Origin: Zygnema cylindricum
Lineage: Eukaryota; Streptophyta; Zygnematophyceae; Zygnematales; Zygnemataceae
Reading direction: 5' to 3'
NCBI GenBank assembly: GCA_037447655.1
Contig: JBBHKE010001469.1
Coordinates: 390,880 to 454,879 of the forward strand
DNA length: 64,000 bases
Shown in pieces: positions 23,871-34,300 of the stretch. The position numbers were made by a program, and so were the translations under genes. How positions within the stretch are numbered: position 1 is the first letter of the stretch; each line of letters starts with the position of its first letter. A model generated the notes under the pieces. The model was not told the origin of the DNA. It did not search any database and worked only from the letters and a program-made list of their open reading frames with translations.

Positions 23871-24847
23871 TCGTAATTATTGGCTTATTCATACGTCGTA
23901 CATTAGATAATTTTGTACTTTTTCGGTTACGGGCGGGCACTGTTAGTCGCGAGAAATCAAGTTTCGGTTAACTTTTATTTTCGTAAACGCCGGTCGGTTA
24001 ACGGTTAACAATTTTGGAGCGTGACATAACCCGGTCGGGCGTCGGTTACTCAAGATTTTGAAAAAAAAACAACGGTCGGTTTCGGTTATGTAAAATTTTG
24101 ACTTTTGCGACCTCTGATACAGGGTCGCGATATGGAACAGTAAAATAGCGCCACAACAAACTATGGTAAAAAAGTACTTCCGGAATTTGTGGAGATTATC
24201 TTTTGGTGAGCTGGACTCCACGTATTGCCAGCATCTGCCGCACAAGTGGGAGAATCATTTAGTGCCACGTAGATACATACACGTGGTTAAGGAATCAAAA
24301 TGTCTTTCTCACGACGATCCACGTGTCTATTACAAACAGACCTTTGGCAATCGCCATCGTAAAAGTCATCGAAACGTACTTTTCAGACGTACTTTTCTCG
24401 TGCGCACAAAACCTATTTTCTAACTTTTCGTACATTATGAAACAGTATTTGTACACTTTCCGTACGTTTCTTCACCTGCCCGAAAAGCAAAAGAGTGACG
24501 TTTAAGTGTTTAACGTTTACAAAATTAGAAATCAGTACATTCCGTAACTTTATCCGAAAGCAGTACATAGCCGTAACTCTCTCCGACAATTTTTTTTTTC
24601 AATACAAAAGTCGTAAAGTGTATCAAAAAAAAACAGAAAAAAAAAAAGTTTCCGCGTCTCAGAGACACATTCAGTAGAAGGGGAAGGAGAGGGAAGAAAA
24701 AGAGGAAAATCTCAAATCTTTCTGCTGTTTTAAGAAGGAACTGAGAGAGACGGAAACTAAGTCTAAAACTGGAAACTGAATCGGGAACTGAGAAGAAAAC
24801 TGAGAAGGAAACTGACAAGGAAACAGGAGGCTGGACGGAAAGTCGCC

Positions 24848-25599
24848 ATGTTGCCGGTAGTGATTCTTTTGGGCTCCGCAATCGCCGCGGTGGGAGGAAG
24901 CATATCCGTAATATTTACACCCGATGTTCTCAATGTAAGTACACTCTATTTATTTTTTTCTTTATGTTTTCTGGGAAAAAGGGAAATGGGAAATTGAGAA
25001 ATTGAGAAATTGAGAAATTGGGAAATTGGGAAATTGGGAAATTGGAAAATTGGTTATTGTGGGAATTTGGGAATTTAGGAATTTGGGGAAAATGAAAATT
25101 TGAGAATTTAAGAAATTGGGAAGTTGGGAATTGATGATTTGAGGAATTTTGGGGTATTTTGGTAATTGGGGAAATAAGGAAATTGGAAAATTAAGAAAAA
25201 TCTAAAATTTAGCTTATTTTTCTTTCGAATCAAGTGAAGTTTTTTTATCTATGTTGTTTTTTTGTGTTTCCGCTTTTAATTTATACTTTGTTTCTTGTAA
25301 TTTTTTTGTGATACTTTTCCGTTTCTCATTTTTTCCCTGTTTTCTTTTTTTGTTCTCTTTCTCTCTCTCCCTCTCTCTCTCTCTCCCTCTCTCTTCCTCT
25401 CTCTCTCTCTCCCTCCCCTCCCCCTCCCCCTCCCCCACTCTCATCTCCCTCTCCCTCTCGCTTTTCCCTCCCCTCATCCCTCTCCCCCTCCCCTCTCCCC
25501 TTTCTCTCTCCTTCTCTCCCTGTTTATTTTTGTTTTCCCTTTGTGTAGAACGAATTTGAGCCTCGAAAATTGAAAAATAGACCCGATATGAAAAATTAA
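24848..25599 (+). CDS. Small two-exon gene for a 45-residue membrane peptide
   Basis: Exon 1 is 24848-24934 (29 codons), donor GTAAGT. Exon 2 is 25549-25599 (16 codons, then TAA), acceptor after a long pyrimidine tract ending TTTGTGTAG. Phase is 0 on both sides. The peptide starts MLPVVILLGSAIAAVGGS, a single hydrophobic helix of about 18-22 residues with small-residue packing positions. A short linker (ISVIFTPDVLN) and a polar basic tail (NEFEPRKLKNRPDMKN) follow. Size and shape resemble small subunits of mitochondrial respiratory or translocase complexes, but I do not recognise a family. The consensus splice sites and continuous phase argue for a real gene. Its expression is unproven. Confidence 0.62.
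25354..25530 (+). repeat. CT-rich microsatellite in the intron of the small membrane-peptide gene
   Basis: Nearly pure pyrimidine (TCTC, CTCCC units) immediately upstream of the acceptor at 25548. It acts as a very long polypyrimidine tract. The reverse strand has an open Arg/Glu/Gly frame that only reflects the repeat. Confidence 0.9.
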
Positions 25600-26960
25600 A
25601 TGAGGTGTCCTTTTTTTCCTCGGGAATTTTTGAGGTCACAAACGACAAAGGATGACATCATCACGCAGATGTCAGCCGCTGCCGACGTCAGCTGATTTTT
25701 TTTTTTATTCTTGGTTACCATAGTTGTTTCTGTGAATATTGTAGACTGTTTAGAGTTTAGGAAAAGTAAAGTAATATGGGGAATGGGGACTCTTTTTTTT
25801 TTTTTTAATGGGTGTTTGATTCCACACGAGAAAACAATATCACATAATAGTTATTATTGTAGTTATGATGATGTCATCATTAAGTCAGAAGCATATTTTG
25901 TACCATTGAAAACTGTAGTTTTGGAAGAAGATTCAACCTCTCCCCTACCGCCGCTCCCCTCTCCCCCTCTCTCCTCCCTCTCCTTCTTTAGATTTGTAGT
26001 TTTCCTCGAGTAGATACTCAGATTTCTTACATCACTTTTTAAAGTTAAATGTGAGAACATCTAAAGGCTTAAAAAGGAAAAGGGATTTTTTTCTCAAAAT
26101 TATGTATTGTGAAATTTGATTTTGCTTTTGCATTTGTTTATTTTTGTTTCTGTTTTCCCCATATTTTCATATTTTTTTTGGAGATTCACTTTTTGTCCTT
26201 TTTTTTGTTTTTTTCTTGTGTGATGTTTGAGATGTGTTTCCTGTGTACCTTTGTGCCATAGTTCAAATGTGCCAATACTCTTGATATATATATATTTTTC
26301 TTTTAGCACCCTCATCTGATGTGATTCATAGATTTTTTTAGATACGTAAATGTAAGCAATTTTATTTCATATTGATTTACTTCACTGAAACAATCGTATT
26401 ATTATTGTCAATTACTTATTTTGTCGTTCATGTAAAACCATCATCGCATTACCGCGTCTCTAAAACCACACAAGACATTCCTACGAGGAAATTTCAAAAC
26501 CTTAAGAATATATATATTTTTTTCATTTTATCGTTCAAGATAGTATTTTTGTCCCTCTTGCGAAGGTATTATTTTTTTCCATCTTGAGAAGAAACTTTTT
26601 AAAGATAATTGGAAATTTTTTATTCCTTAAATTTGAAGGATCCTGATTCGTTGACTTCTGATAAGCTGGAAGAAAAAAGAAGAAATAACAGAAACAAACA
26701 AAACAAAAAACAAACGCAAAAAAAAAAAAAACACAAAAAAAACAAAAACAACAAAACAAAAACAAAAGACCAAAAATAACATCGTCCTCCTCTGTAAATG
26801 ATGAAATTGCAAGATAGGGAAGAAATTTTTAACATTTATATTAACGACAAATACTCTTACTTCAGTGCCAGTTTTCTTTTCCAGATTTAATTTTTTGAAA
26901 GTCAGTTGATGCTTTTCTCGATCCCTCTCGAACTATCAAGATCAATATTCTCCTCTCTCT
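25600..26960. other. Intergenic AT-rich DNA
   Basis: No coding exon recognised. There are T-runs (25686-25695, 25792-25806) and A-rich stretches near 26690-26770 that produce Phe/Cys-rich frames on the minus strand. This is probably the 3' flank of the small gene. Confidence 0.5.
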
Positions 26961-26974
26961 TCTCCTCTTCCTCT

Positions 26975-28535
26975 TTCGGTTCTTGTTCCAGTTCTTGTTC
27001 CAGTTCCAGTTTTATTTTCAGTTGCAGTTTCAGTTTCTGTTTTTGTTTTCATTTCAGATTCAGTTTTTGTTTCAGTTTCGGTTTCATTTTTTCTTCCAGT
27101 TGCAGTTTCAGTATCACTTTCAGTTTTTGAGTCGGTTTCAGTATTTCAGTTTCTATGTCTGTTTTATTTCCAGTTTCTGATTCAGTTCCCGTTTTTGTTT
27201 CTATTGACAGCTCCAATTATTTTTTTGGTTTCAGTTTTTTTCTTCAGTTTTACTTCCAGTTTCAGTTTGTGTTTCGATTGCAGTTTCTGTTCTCAGTTGT
27301 GGTCTCAGTTTCACTTTCTGTTTCAGCTTCTGTTGCAGTTTCAGTTACTGTTTCAGTTTTAAGGTTTTGTTCAGTTTCAGTTGGAGCTTCAGATTCAGTT
27401 TTTTGTTTCAGTTCCAGTTTCTGTTTTAAAATTGCAGTTTCTGTTTCAGTTTCAGTTGCAGTACGTGTTCCAGTTTTTGTATGTTTTTGGTTCAGTTTCA
27501 AACCCCGTTCCAGTTTCAGTTACTTTCTTAGTTCCAGATTCTGTTTTAGTTCCAGTTTTTGGTTCAGTTTCAGTTTTTCTTTCAGTTTCAATTGCACGTT
27601 CAGTTCCAGTTGCAGTCTCACTATCACTTTCTGTTTCAGCTTCTGTTGCAGTTTCAGTTTATGTTTCAGTTTTTGTTTTAGTTTTTGTCTCAGGTCCAGT
27701 GTCAGCTTCAGTTGCTGTTTCAGTTTCTCCCGTTTTTGTTTCTGTTTCAGTTACAGTTATTCTTTTCGTTTCAGTTTTGTTTCAGTTGCATTTTCAGTTT
27801 TAGTTTCTGTTTTCGTTTCGATTTCAGTTTTTGTTCAGTTCGATTATTGTTTCGGTTCAGTTTTTGTTCCTGTTTTTTTTTTTGTTTCAGTTCCAATTGA
27901 TATTTCTCTTTCAGTTACAGTTCTGTTTATATGCCAGTTCCAGTTCCAGTTTTGGTTTCTGCTCCAGTTTTAGGTCCTGTTTCAGTCTTTGTTTCAGTTC
28001 CAGTTTCTACTTCTGTTCCAGTTCTTGTTCAGTTTCAATTTCTTTTTCAATTCAGTTTTTGTTTTTGTTTCAGTTCCTGTTCAGTTGAGTTTTTGTTTCA
28101 GTTGAATTTTGGTTCCAGTTTCTCTTTCTGTTTCAATTTCAGTTTGTCTGTGTTTCTATGTCAGTTCCAGTTTTAGTTGCAGTTTCTGTTGTTGTTTCAC
28201 TCTCAGTACTGCTTCTGTTCCAGTTACGGTTTTAGTGCCAGTTCCAGTTTTGGTTTCTGTTTCAGTGTCTGTTTTGGTTTCAGTTGTAGTTTATGTTTTA
28301 GTTTCTGTTTCTGTTGCAGTTTTATTTTAGTTTCAGTTTCTGTTGCTGTTCCAGTTTGAGTTTCGGTGTTTTAGCTTCAGTCTCAGTTTCTGTTTTTGTT
28401 TCAATTTTTGTATCAGTTTCAGTTGCTTTCTTAGTTTTAATTTTTGTGTCAGTTTCAGTTTTTGTTTGACTCAGTTTCTGTTTTAATTCTTTTCAGTTGC
28501 TGTTTCTGTTTCAGTTTCAGTTGTTTTCTGAGCTG
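26975..28535 (+). repeat. Hexamer minisatellite array 1 (CAGTTT/CAGTTC/TTGTTT)
   Basis: About 1.55 kb built almost only from six-base words such as CAGTTT, CAGTTC, CAGTTG, CTGTTT and TTGTTT. Because the unit is a multiple of three, all plus-strand frames stay open for long stretches and give Val-Ser or Phe-Gln repeats; these are not genes. The word TTTCAG recurs many dozens of times. The same array type occurs at 53300-55490 and from 62165 to the window end. Confidence 0.93.
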
Positions 28536-28717
28536 CTCTTGCTGTTTCAAAGGAGAAAAAGATAGGAGATAAGAGGAAATAGAAGGTAAGAGGAGAAAAA
28601 GGAGAGGCGAAAGGAGGAGAGAGGAGAGAAGAGGAGATATTATAGAAAGGGAGAGATATTCTTGGATCGAAAAAAAGATAGAGGGATTATGAAACATTTA
28701 TCGAAAGATGTCGCTTC

Positions 28718-29845
28718 CTAGTACTCTTCTTTCACTACTTCTACCACAACATTACAACTTTCCGCGGAAACTCGAAATCGTTTAGTCACATCTAAAATTT
28801 TACTCGGGACGTCACCCAAAATTCCTAACACTCCCTCTTGTAAATTTTCAAGCAATCTCTCTCTATCCTTTACCCTTTCTGATAGACCTTCCAATTCTCG
28901 TGGTGGGTACAAAGAAGCTCAAGTTCATCTATCTCTCTCAAAATATTTCGACAAGTTTCTAAAATAGCTTCCATAGATTCAACGCCGTTTTTCGGTTGAA
29001 TACCCGTTTATACCCCCATTTGTGCAAAAAAATGGTTAAATCGAATGTAAATTCATCTTCTTCTCCTTTTTGCTCCTCTCCTTGGCCTTTCCTGACGTCA
29101 TTCTCTCTAGGTCCTTTCATTTTTCAATTCCCAATCTTTACTTTCCCATTTCCATTACCATTCAAACTTCTCTCTTATTTCTCCATCTCCCTCTCCCCCT
29201 GTTGCTTTTTCTCTCCCCAATTGGTGTCTCTCGATTCGTCTCCCTCTCCTCCTCTTTCCTCCAATCCTTGCATTTCGGAAATCTCTCTCACAACATCTTT
29301 CACGGAAATCGCTAACTGTGCGAGATTTCGACCAATCGCGTCTTAATTACTGCCAGGTGTCATTTTGGAGCTTCACAAGCTTCCAAAACTCGACTCGCCA
29401 ACAACGGAAATTTCCCTTCCCGTTCCAACGAATCAAATCCTGTAAGAGTAAAAAACGATCAAATAAAAAAAGATCAAATAAAAAAAAATGGATGATTTCT
29501 CAATAATCAACATTTCACCCTTTAACAAATTATTTACTTGAAATTGATATGAGAAGATAGTAATGATTTTTTTAGAAAAAAAGGTTTCATTTATTATAAA
29601 CAATTTGCTTTTTGTAAATGTCCAACTGCTGCTAAACACCTAAATGTCAGTCGGTTAATTTTCGCCATAATTAGGGTGGACGATACTACATTTCCTTGGT
29701 GAAGTTTTCAAGGTAAACAAAAAATAAAAAAATCGACCGAATATCCAAATAGAAACAAATCCTCCCTCGAAAAAAAAATCCGAAATAATGAAACAAACTG
29801 AAAAATACCCAAAAAACGCAAAAAAAACCCACCTTTTGAATTCAT
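28718..29845 (-). pseudogene. Fragments of an unrecognised helical protein gene, possibly broken
   Basis: A short first exon 29845-29833 (ATGAATTCAAAAG, donor GTGGG) joins in phase to a second at 29439 (acceptor CTTACAG), giving MNSKGFDSLEREGKFPLLAS and then RVLEACEAPK before a stop. Below it are frames that also look coding: IGRNLAQLAISVKDVVREIS (29338 downward), ESMEAILETCRNILREIDEL (about 28983 downward) and LEGLSERVKDRERLLENLQE (about 28900, ending at 28718). Each is amphipathic and helix-like, but they lie in different frames. Joining them needs very short introns (about 35 bases) or frameshifts. I do not recognise the family. It may be a real gene with unusual introns, or a decayed one. 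Confidence 0.45.
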
Positions 29846-30336
29846 TTTGATGGCTCCATCGACAGCAGATACTCTCCTCTACAAGAACCACGGCTGCCGT
29901 TACGAGAGAGAAGAGGAGAGAGAGAATAGGAGAGAGAGGAGAGGAGAGAGGGACCGGCTCCTTGTGTGTTACCATGGAGGGAAGGGACAACATAAGCTAC
30001 AGAGTCAAACTTAAATTCTTAAAAAACTAACAGACTTAAAAAAACTAATACAAACTAAAAAAAAAACTAAAACTAAAACTACAACTAAAACTATAACTAT
30101 AACTACAACGATAACAATAACAAAACCAAAACCAAAACCAAAACCAAAACCAAACCCAAAACCAAAACCAAAACCAAAACCAAAACCAAAACCAAAACCA
30201 AAACCAAAACCAAAACCAAAACCAAAACCAAAACCAAAACCAAAAGCAAAAGCAAAACCAAAACCAAAACCAAAACCAAAACTAAAAACTAAAACTAAAA
30301 CAAAAACAAACTCTTCTTACATTTTACAAAAACTTC
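29846..30336. other. Gap between two minus-strand genes, with a CCAAAA array
   Basis: Contains the 5' flank of the fragmented helical gene and the 3' flank of the NADH-kinase-like gene. GA-rich tract at 29908-29950, then A-rich repeats (ACTAAAA units, 30040-30110) passing into the CCAAAA array. Confidence 0.6.
30121..30290 (+). repeat. (CCAAAA)n hexamer array
   Basis: About 27 nearly perfect copies of CCAAAA, grading at both ends into ACTAAAA/CAAAAG variants. It sits just downstream of the NADH-kinase stop codon. The unit is not the plant telomere repeat. Confidence 0.95.
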
Positions 30337-30691
30337 TCATTTTTCGTTCATATAAACCATCAACTGAGGACCGTTTCCCGAAAACTCGACGACATCCCCG
30401 ATTTCCACATCTCTAAAAATGTGACATCCGTCGACGAAAAGTTTCCCTTTTCGACCTCGCCACTCGACTCGCAAAATTTCGTCTTTCTTGATAAATCCGT
30501 GCGAAAATTTTGCGAAAAGAGGGTGAGGTTCAATTGGTTCTCGGACCATATATTGGAGATCTCGAGAAAATCGGTCCATCGGAAATCCTCCGGAAGATCG
30601 CATCGCAGCCGTTGATCCGGTGGCCGAGGAGATCCGGAGACCAGAGGACCGGGAGTGGATTGGGGGGGTGGAGGTAGAGGGAGAGACGATT
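30337..30691 (-). CDS. NADH kinase (NADK3-like), last exon
   Basis: The acceptor CCCCAG is just above 30691 and the exon runs to the TGA/TCA at 30337. It encodes HSRSSGLRISSATGSTAAMR, then SSGGFPMDRFSRDLQYMVRE and PIEPHPLFAKF, and ends near GDVVEFSGNGPQLMVYMNEK. The GSTAA loop and the (R/K)DLQYMVREPI block mark the C-terminal half of plant NADH/NAD kinases of the NADK3 type, which phosphorylate NADH (or NAD) to make NADPH (or NADP) using ATP. The N-terminal GGDGT-type ATP-binding motif is not here. Upstream exons must lie beyond the foldback element and the assembly gap, or are lost. So the gene is partial at best, and may be a truncated copy. Confidence 0.8.
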
Positions 30692-30769
30692 CTGGGGAAA
30701 CGACAGAGGCGAGAGAGGGGAGGGAGAGGCGAGAGAGAGAGACAAGGTAGATTTTTAGAATGGGAGTGG

Positions 30770-30870
30770 AAGAGGAAGAGGGAGAGGGAGGGAGGGAGGG
30801 AGGGAGGAAGGGAGGAAGGGAGGGAGGGAGGGAAAGAGGGAGAGGGGAGAGAGAGGGAGGAGAAAGAGTT
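30770..30870 (+). repeat. GGGA/GGAAGG purine tract
   Basis: Tandem GGGA and GGGAAGGGAGGA units flanked by GAGAGG repeats. It lies between the NADH-kinase exon and its decayed copy and may have helped the duplication. Confidence 0.85.
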
Positions 30871-30904
30871 TTAGAATGGGAGTGGAAGGGGAAGAGGGAG
30901 AGGG

Positions 30905-31020
30905 AGAGAGTGAGGTTGAGAGAAAAGGAGTCGATCCGGTGGCCTCCGGAGACCCGGAAGAACGAGAGTGAACAGGGGGGGGGGTAGAGGGAGAGAAAAT
31001 TTCAGGGAAGAGAGAGAGAG
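30905..31020 (-). pseudogene. Decayed partial copy of the NADH-kinase exon
   Basis: On the minus strand, CTCTCCCTCTACCCCCCCC, TCACTCTCGTTCTTCCGG and GGCCACCGGATCGACTCC match the start of the exon ending at 30691, in the same order and orientation. The copy translates as VHSRSSGSPEATGSTPF instead of IHSRSSGLRISSATGSTAAM. It has lost bases around LRISS and diverges after the GST loop. A tandem partial duplication about 300 bp away explains this best. Confidence 0.75.
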
Positions 31021-31099
31021 AAAAAAGAGAGGGCAGTAGAGTGTAGAGGATGGTGAAGGTTTTCAATCTAATAAGTTTCACATAATAACAATAAATATT

Positions 31100-32085
31100 G
31101 GGAATTGATCATGGCAGTGACTGTTTTGGCTGCGCACAGTCACTTACGTCATTTTGTCAAAAATACTACGTTCGAAGTACACATTTGTACAAGTATAGTA
31201 TCGTTGAGTCTAAATTTGACGGTCAATCGGTTGGACAGCTTTGACTTTCAAAATATTGTTTCAACCGCTTAAACTTTTGCCGCGCTTGCGAACGTCGACC
31301 GTCATAAAAAAATTAGCAATTCACAGGGCCGGCGAACGTTTACGGTAACAGGCAACCACATGTAATTAAAGTGTTGCAGTCAGTCACTTTTTGTCGTTAC
31401 GTGAGCTCCACGGTGAGAGCACGTTGGACATTAACTTAGCCGCAAAATTGAAATTTAGTCGTCTAAGCGTTACACTGAACTTAGAGGCAAACTGAAACAA
31501 AACCTCTTTAAACTGAAGTACTGTAAGTCTTGTACGGAAATATTACAACGCACGAAAGAAATTTCGCTGTCAATGTAAGAATGTTGATTCATAGATAGCG
31601 TGGCTCGATTTCGTCGCGCGTGACGACGCGCATTTTTTTCATTTAATTTCAATTTATACTTTTACGCCGGTTCGTTTTATTATAGTGTACAAAGTTTATT
31701 TCGTTTCGTGCGTTTTGATCTTTCCGTACAAGAATTACAGTACTTCAGTTTAAAGAGGTTTCGTTTCAGTTTGCGTCTAAGTTCAATGTAACGCTTAGAC
31801 GACTAAATTTCAATTTTGCGGCTTAGTTAATGTCCAGCGTGCTCTCACCGTGGAGCTCACTTAACGACAAAAAGTGACTGACTGCAACACTTTTATTCAC
31901 ATGTGGTTGCCTTTAAGCGGTTGAAACAATATTTTGAAAGTCAAAGCTGTCCAACCGATTGACCGTCAAATTTAGACTCAACGGTACTATATTTGTACAA
32001 ATGTGTACTTCGAACGTACCATTTTTGACAAAATGACGTAAGTGACTGTGCGCAGCCAAAACAGTCACTGCCATGATCAATTCCC
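31100..32085. mobile_element. Foldback transposon, 986 bp, with 8-bp target duplication
   Basis: The left arm starts GGGAATTGATCATGGCAGTG and the right arm ends with its exact inverse. Homology continues inward for roughly 400-450 bp per arm. The left arm holds about 100 extra bases around 31268-31370 with no partner in the right arm. TAAATATT flanks both ends (31092-31099 and 32086-32093). No transposase is present. The 8-bp duplication suggests mobilisation by a hAT-like or related transposase, but the ends differ from the CAGAGGTC elements. Confidence 0.9.
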
Positions 32086-32212
32086 TAAATATTTTAAAAC
32101 TTCAGTTTATGTTTTCAAACATTCAGTTACCAATTGTTTTATCAATTTTTTTTTTTCCATTTTCTAATTTCTAATGTCAAAATTTCCAGTTTCCAATTTT
32201 TAAACATAAAAC

Positions 32213-32222
32213 NNNNNNNNNN
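32213..32222. other. Assembly gap (ten Ns)
   Basis: Ten N characters. The real gap size is unknown, so continuity of the region between the NADH-kinase exon and the F-box gene is not assured. Confidence 1.
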
Positions 32223-34105
32223 CCAAAAAGATTCAGAGCACTGAAGCCTGTTTCACTGAGATTTTAGAAACGGCCTTTCTTTATGCCAAAATAGGACTTT
32301 CAGTCGTATCACTTCCTCTAGATACTCCATGTAACTGCTCCATGTGAACACTTCATGTGCATGTAGTATGCCTTCATGCTAAAATGTCTGCTTTTTCCAG
32401 CCAAAGATCTATAAGCTACTAAAAAATCTAAACCATCAGTCGAATGCACTTTGGTAAGTATAATCTTGTGCATACATATTGAAAAACTGTTTTCTATGCG
32501 CTACATGGGCTATGTTTACTAGGACCGCCTAATGGAGAATATGCCTTACAGAGGCCTCGGGTACATCGCGTATCTTTTGTCAAAAAGTTATACATACGTG
32601 TTCTAATATGAATGGTTTCACGTAAGCTGACTACCAAATCTAAAAAATCATCGAATATCTAGAAACCGACCTTTTTCGTCTGTAAAATCGTACTTCCGTA
32701 TGATGTACGTGTACTTCACAAGTGTACCTCGTCAATGTACCTCATAGATCTCCTTCACTATGCTGACTTTCAGGATAAAACCGTATTTCTTTCCGGCAAA
32801 GATTTTAGAGTCACTTTGTCCGAAGTCACGAGACTTAGAAAAACCTGTGGGATATTTTTTATTTTTTAGCTTCGATATATCGACGATACGATATATCGGC
32901 AATATATCGGCGATATATCGCGATAATTTGAAATTCGATATATCGAAGCGATATATCGAATATCGGGTACCTGAAATTCGATATATATTGAATATCGGCA
33001 ATGGGTCCTCGATACCCAACACTAATAACAATGTTATTGACTTATTGCTAGTGTTTATATTTGTAACATTACCCACGGGCCCATGCCAACCAGCCATAGG
33101 TACTAAAATGCGATTTATAAAAAAGTATTATGCGCATTGAACTAATAAAATAGATTAAATTCGTATTTTACCTTAAAAAACAATATAACGTTTCTTTAAA
33201 TTATTGGTCGAAACTCGAAAAGGCATATAACATAATCAAAGTTGAAAATTAAGAGGCAATTTTTTAAACACTTTGCGTAATAGAAAGGCCGAATAGCAGA
33301 CGCTTAAATTTAAGGAAATGGACGGATGGCATTGAACTCCCTTAAATAAAGTGGCTTTTCAGCGTAAGATCGTAACTATTGTAACCCACAGAAAAAGTGG
33401 CTTGTTATTAGCGTCATAAGTAAAGCCAATTCTGCGCGACATATAAAACGACGCTCAACAACGTAAGATTGACGTCGTGCTTTAGGTGTGCCTGTTGTTA
33501 CTCTGTACTATATTCAATGTTTTAGTAGATTTCGTAAAATTTGTAATTACTTAATTAGGGAACCGTTATAACCACTCTGGAAACCACTATGGTTTTTTTT
33601 CTTTGGAAGGCAACATGTGTAGCCGCTACAAATCCACCTGAAAGTTTGTCTTTTAGGAACATTGTACGACATGCACCAAAATAGCATAGACCGGTCTAAT
33701 TTTATAGAAAATATTGTTTAGGTACGGTTTTGAAAACGTAGGAAGTTATACAATTTTGCAATTTTAATGAAAACACTCAAACAGTTCAAGTTTGTGCTTA
33801 TTTTTCTGTACGATTTCGCCAAATGACAGGAATCCAGGTGGACTCGCAGTGGCTATAGACGTATGCAGTGGTCATAGACGTATGCAGTGGTTATAGATAT
33901 AAACCTAGGGTGGCTATAACATTCCGTACGGTAAGTACAGAACCACATTTTGGAACTAAGCAACCAACCATCACCATTTTGTACGGCCGCCTTTTCCTTA
34001 GACCATTTGACGCCCAGCTTTTTCCCGCCTTTTTCTTATTTTTCCCGCCAGAAGTTTCTCCTACAATATATTTGTGCCAGTTGTCGGCTTTCAAGTGGCT
34101 ACTTT
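32223..34105. other. Intergenic DNA without recognised genes
   Basis: Only short frames. Contains a palindromic ATATCG-rich stretch (about 32870-33010), a short tandem TGCAGTGG(T/C)(C/T)ATAGA repeat near 33845-33895, and AT-rich unique-looking sequence. Upstream NADH-kinase exons would be expected hereabouts, but I found no GGDGT-like motif. Confidence 0.5.
32870..33010. repeat. ATATCG-rich palindromic stretch
   Basis: Overlapping copies of CGATATATCG, itself a palindrome, occur many times in 140 bp. Related ATCGGTTAT/ATATCGG stretches occur near 52380-52500 and 61980-62150, and weaker ones near 4965 and 5700. Confidence 0.75.
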
Positions 34106-34138
34106 AATTGTAGTATGTAAGATCTTTTGTTTGAAATG

Positions 34139-34140
<2 letters not shown>

Positions 34141-34205
<65 letters not shown>

Positions 34206-34241
34206 TCTCTCTCTGTTTTTCGGCTATCAATAAAGTTATTT

Positions 34242-34275
<34 letters not shown>

Positions 34276-34300
34276 TTTTTTTTTTGTTTTTTTTTTTTTG
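34141..34300 (+). repeat. CT dinucleotide and T homopolymer tracts
   Basis: (TC)n from about 34141 to 34205, then a nearly uninterrupted T tract from 34241 to 34300. Simple repeats; no coding content. Confidence 0.95.

Larger units (their letters stand above)
23183..24116. mobile_element. Non-autonomous hAT-type element, 934 bp, perfect 8-bp target duplication
   Basis: Starts CAGAGGTCGCAAACGGTC and ends GACTTTTGCGACCTCTG. ATACAGGG occurs directly before (23175-23182) and directly after (24117-24124), a perfect 8-bp duplication as made by hAT transposases. No transposase frame is present. It contains a tandem repeat and a nested MITE. The same ends occur at 48107 and 51894. Confidence 0.92.

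Noticed and set aside
27155-27973. Long plus-strand open frame of 272 residues, Val/Ser/Phe-rich
   Set aside because: It is a by-product of a hexamer array whose unit is a multiple of three; other frames over the same DNA are equally open. The same applies to the long frames in 53845-55541 and 62306-63692.
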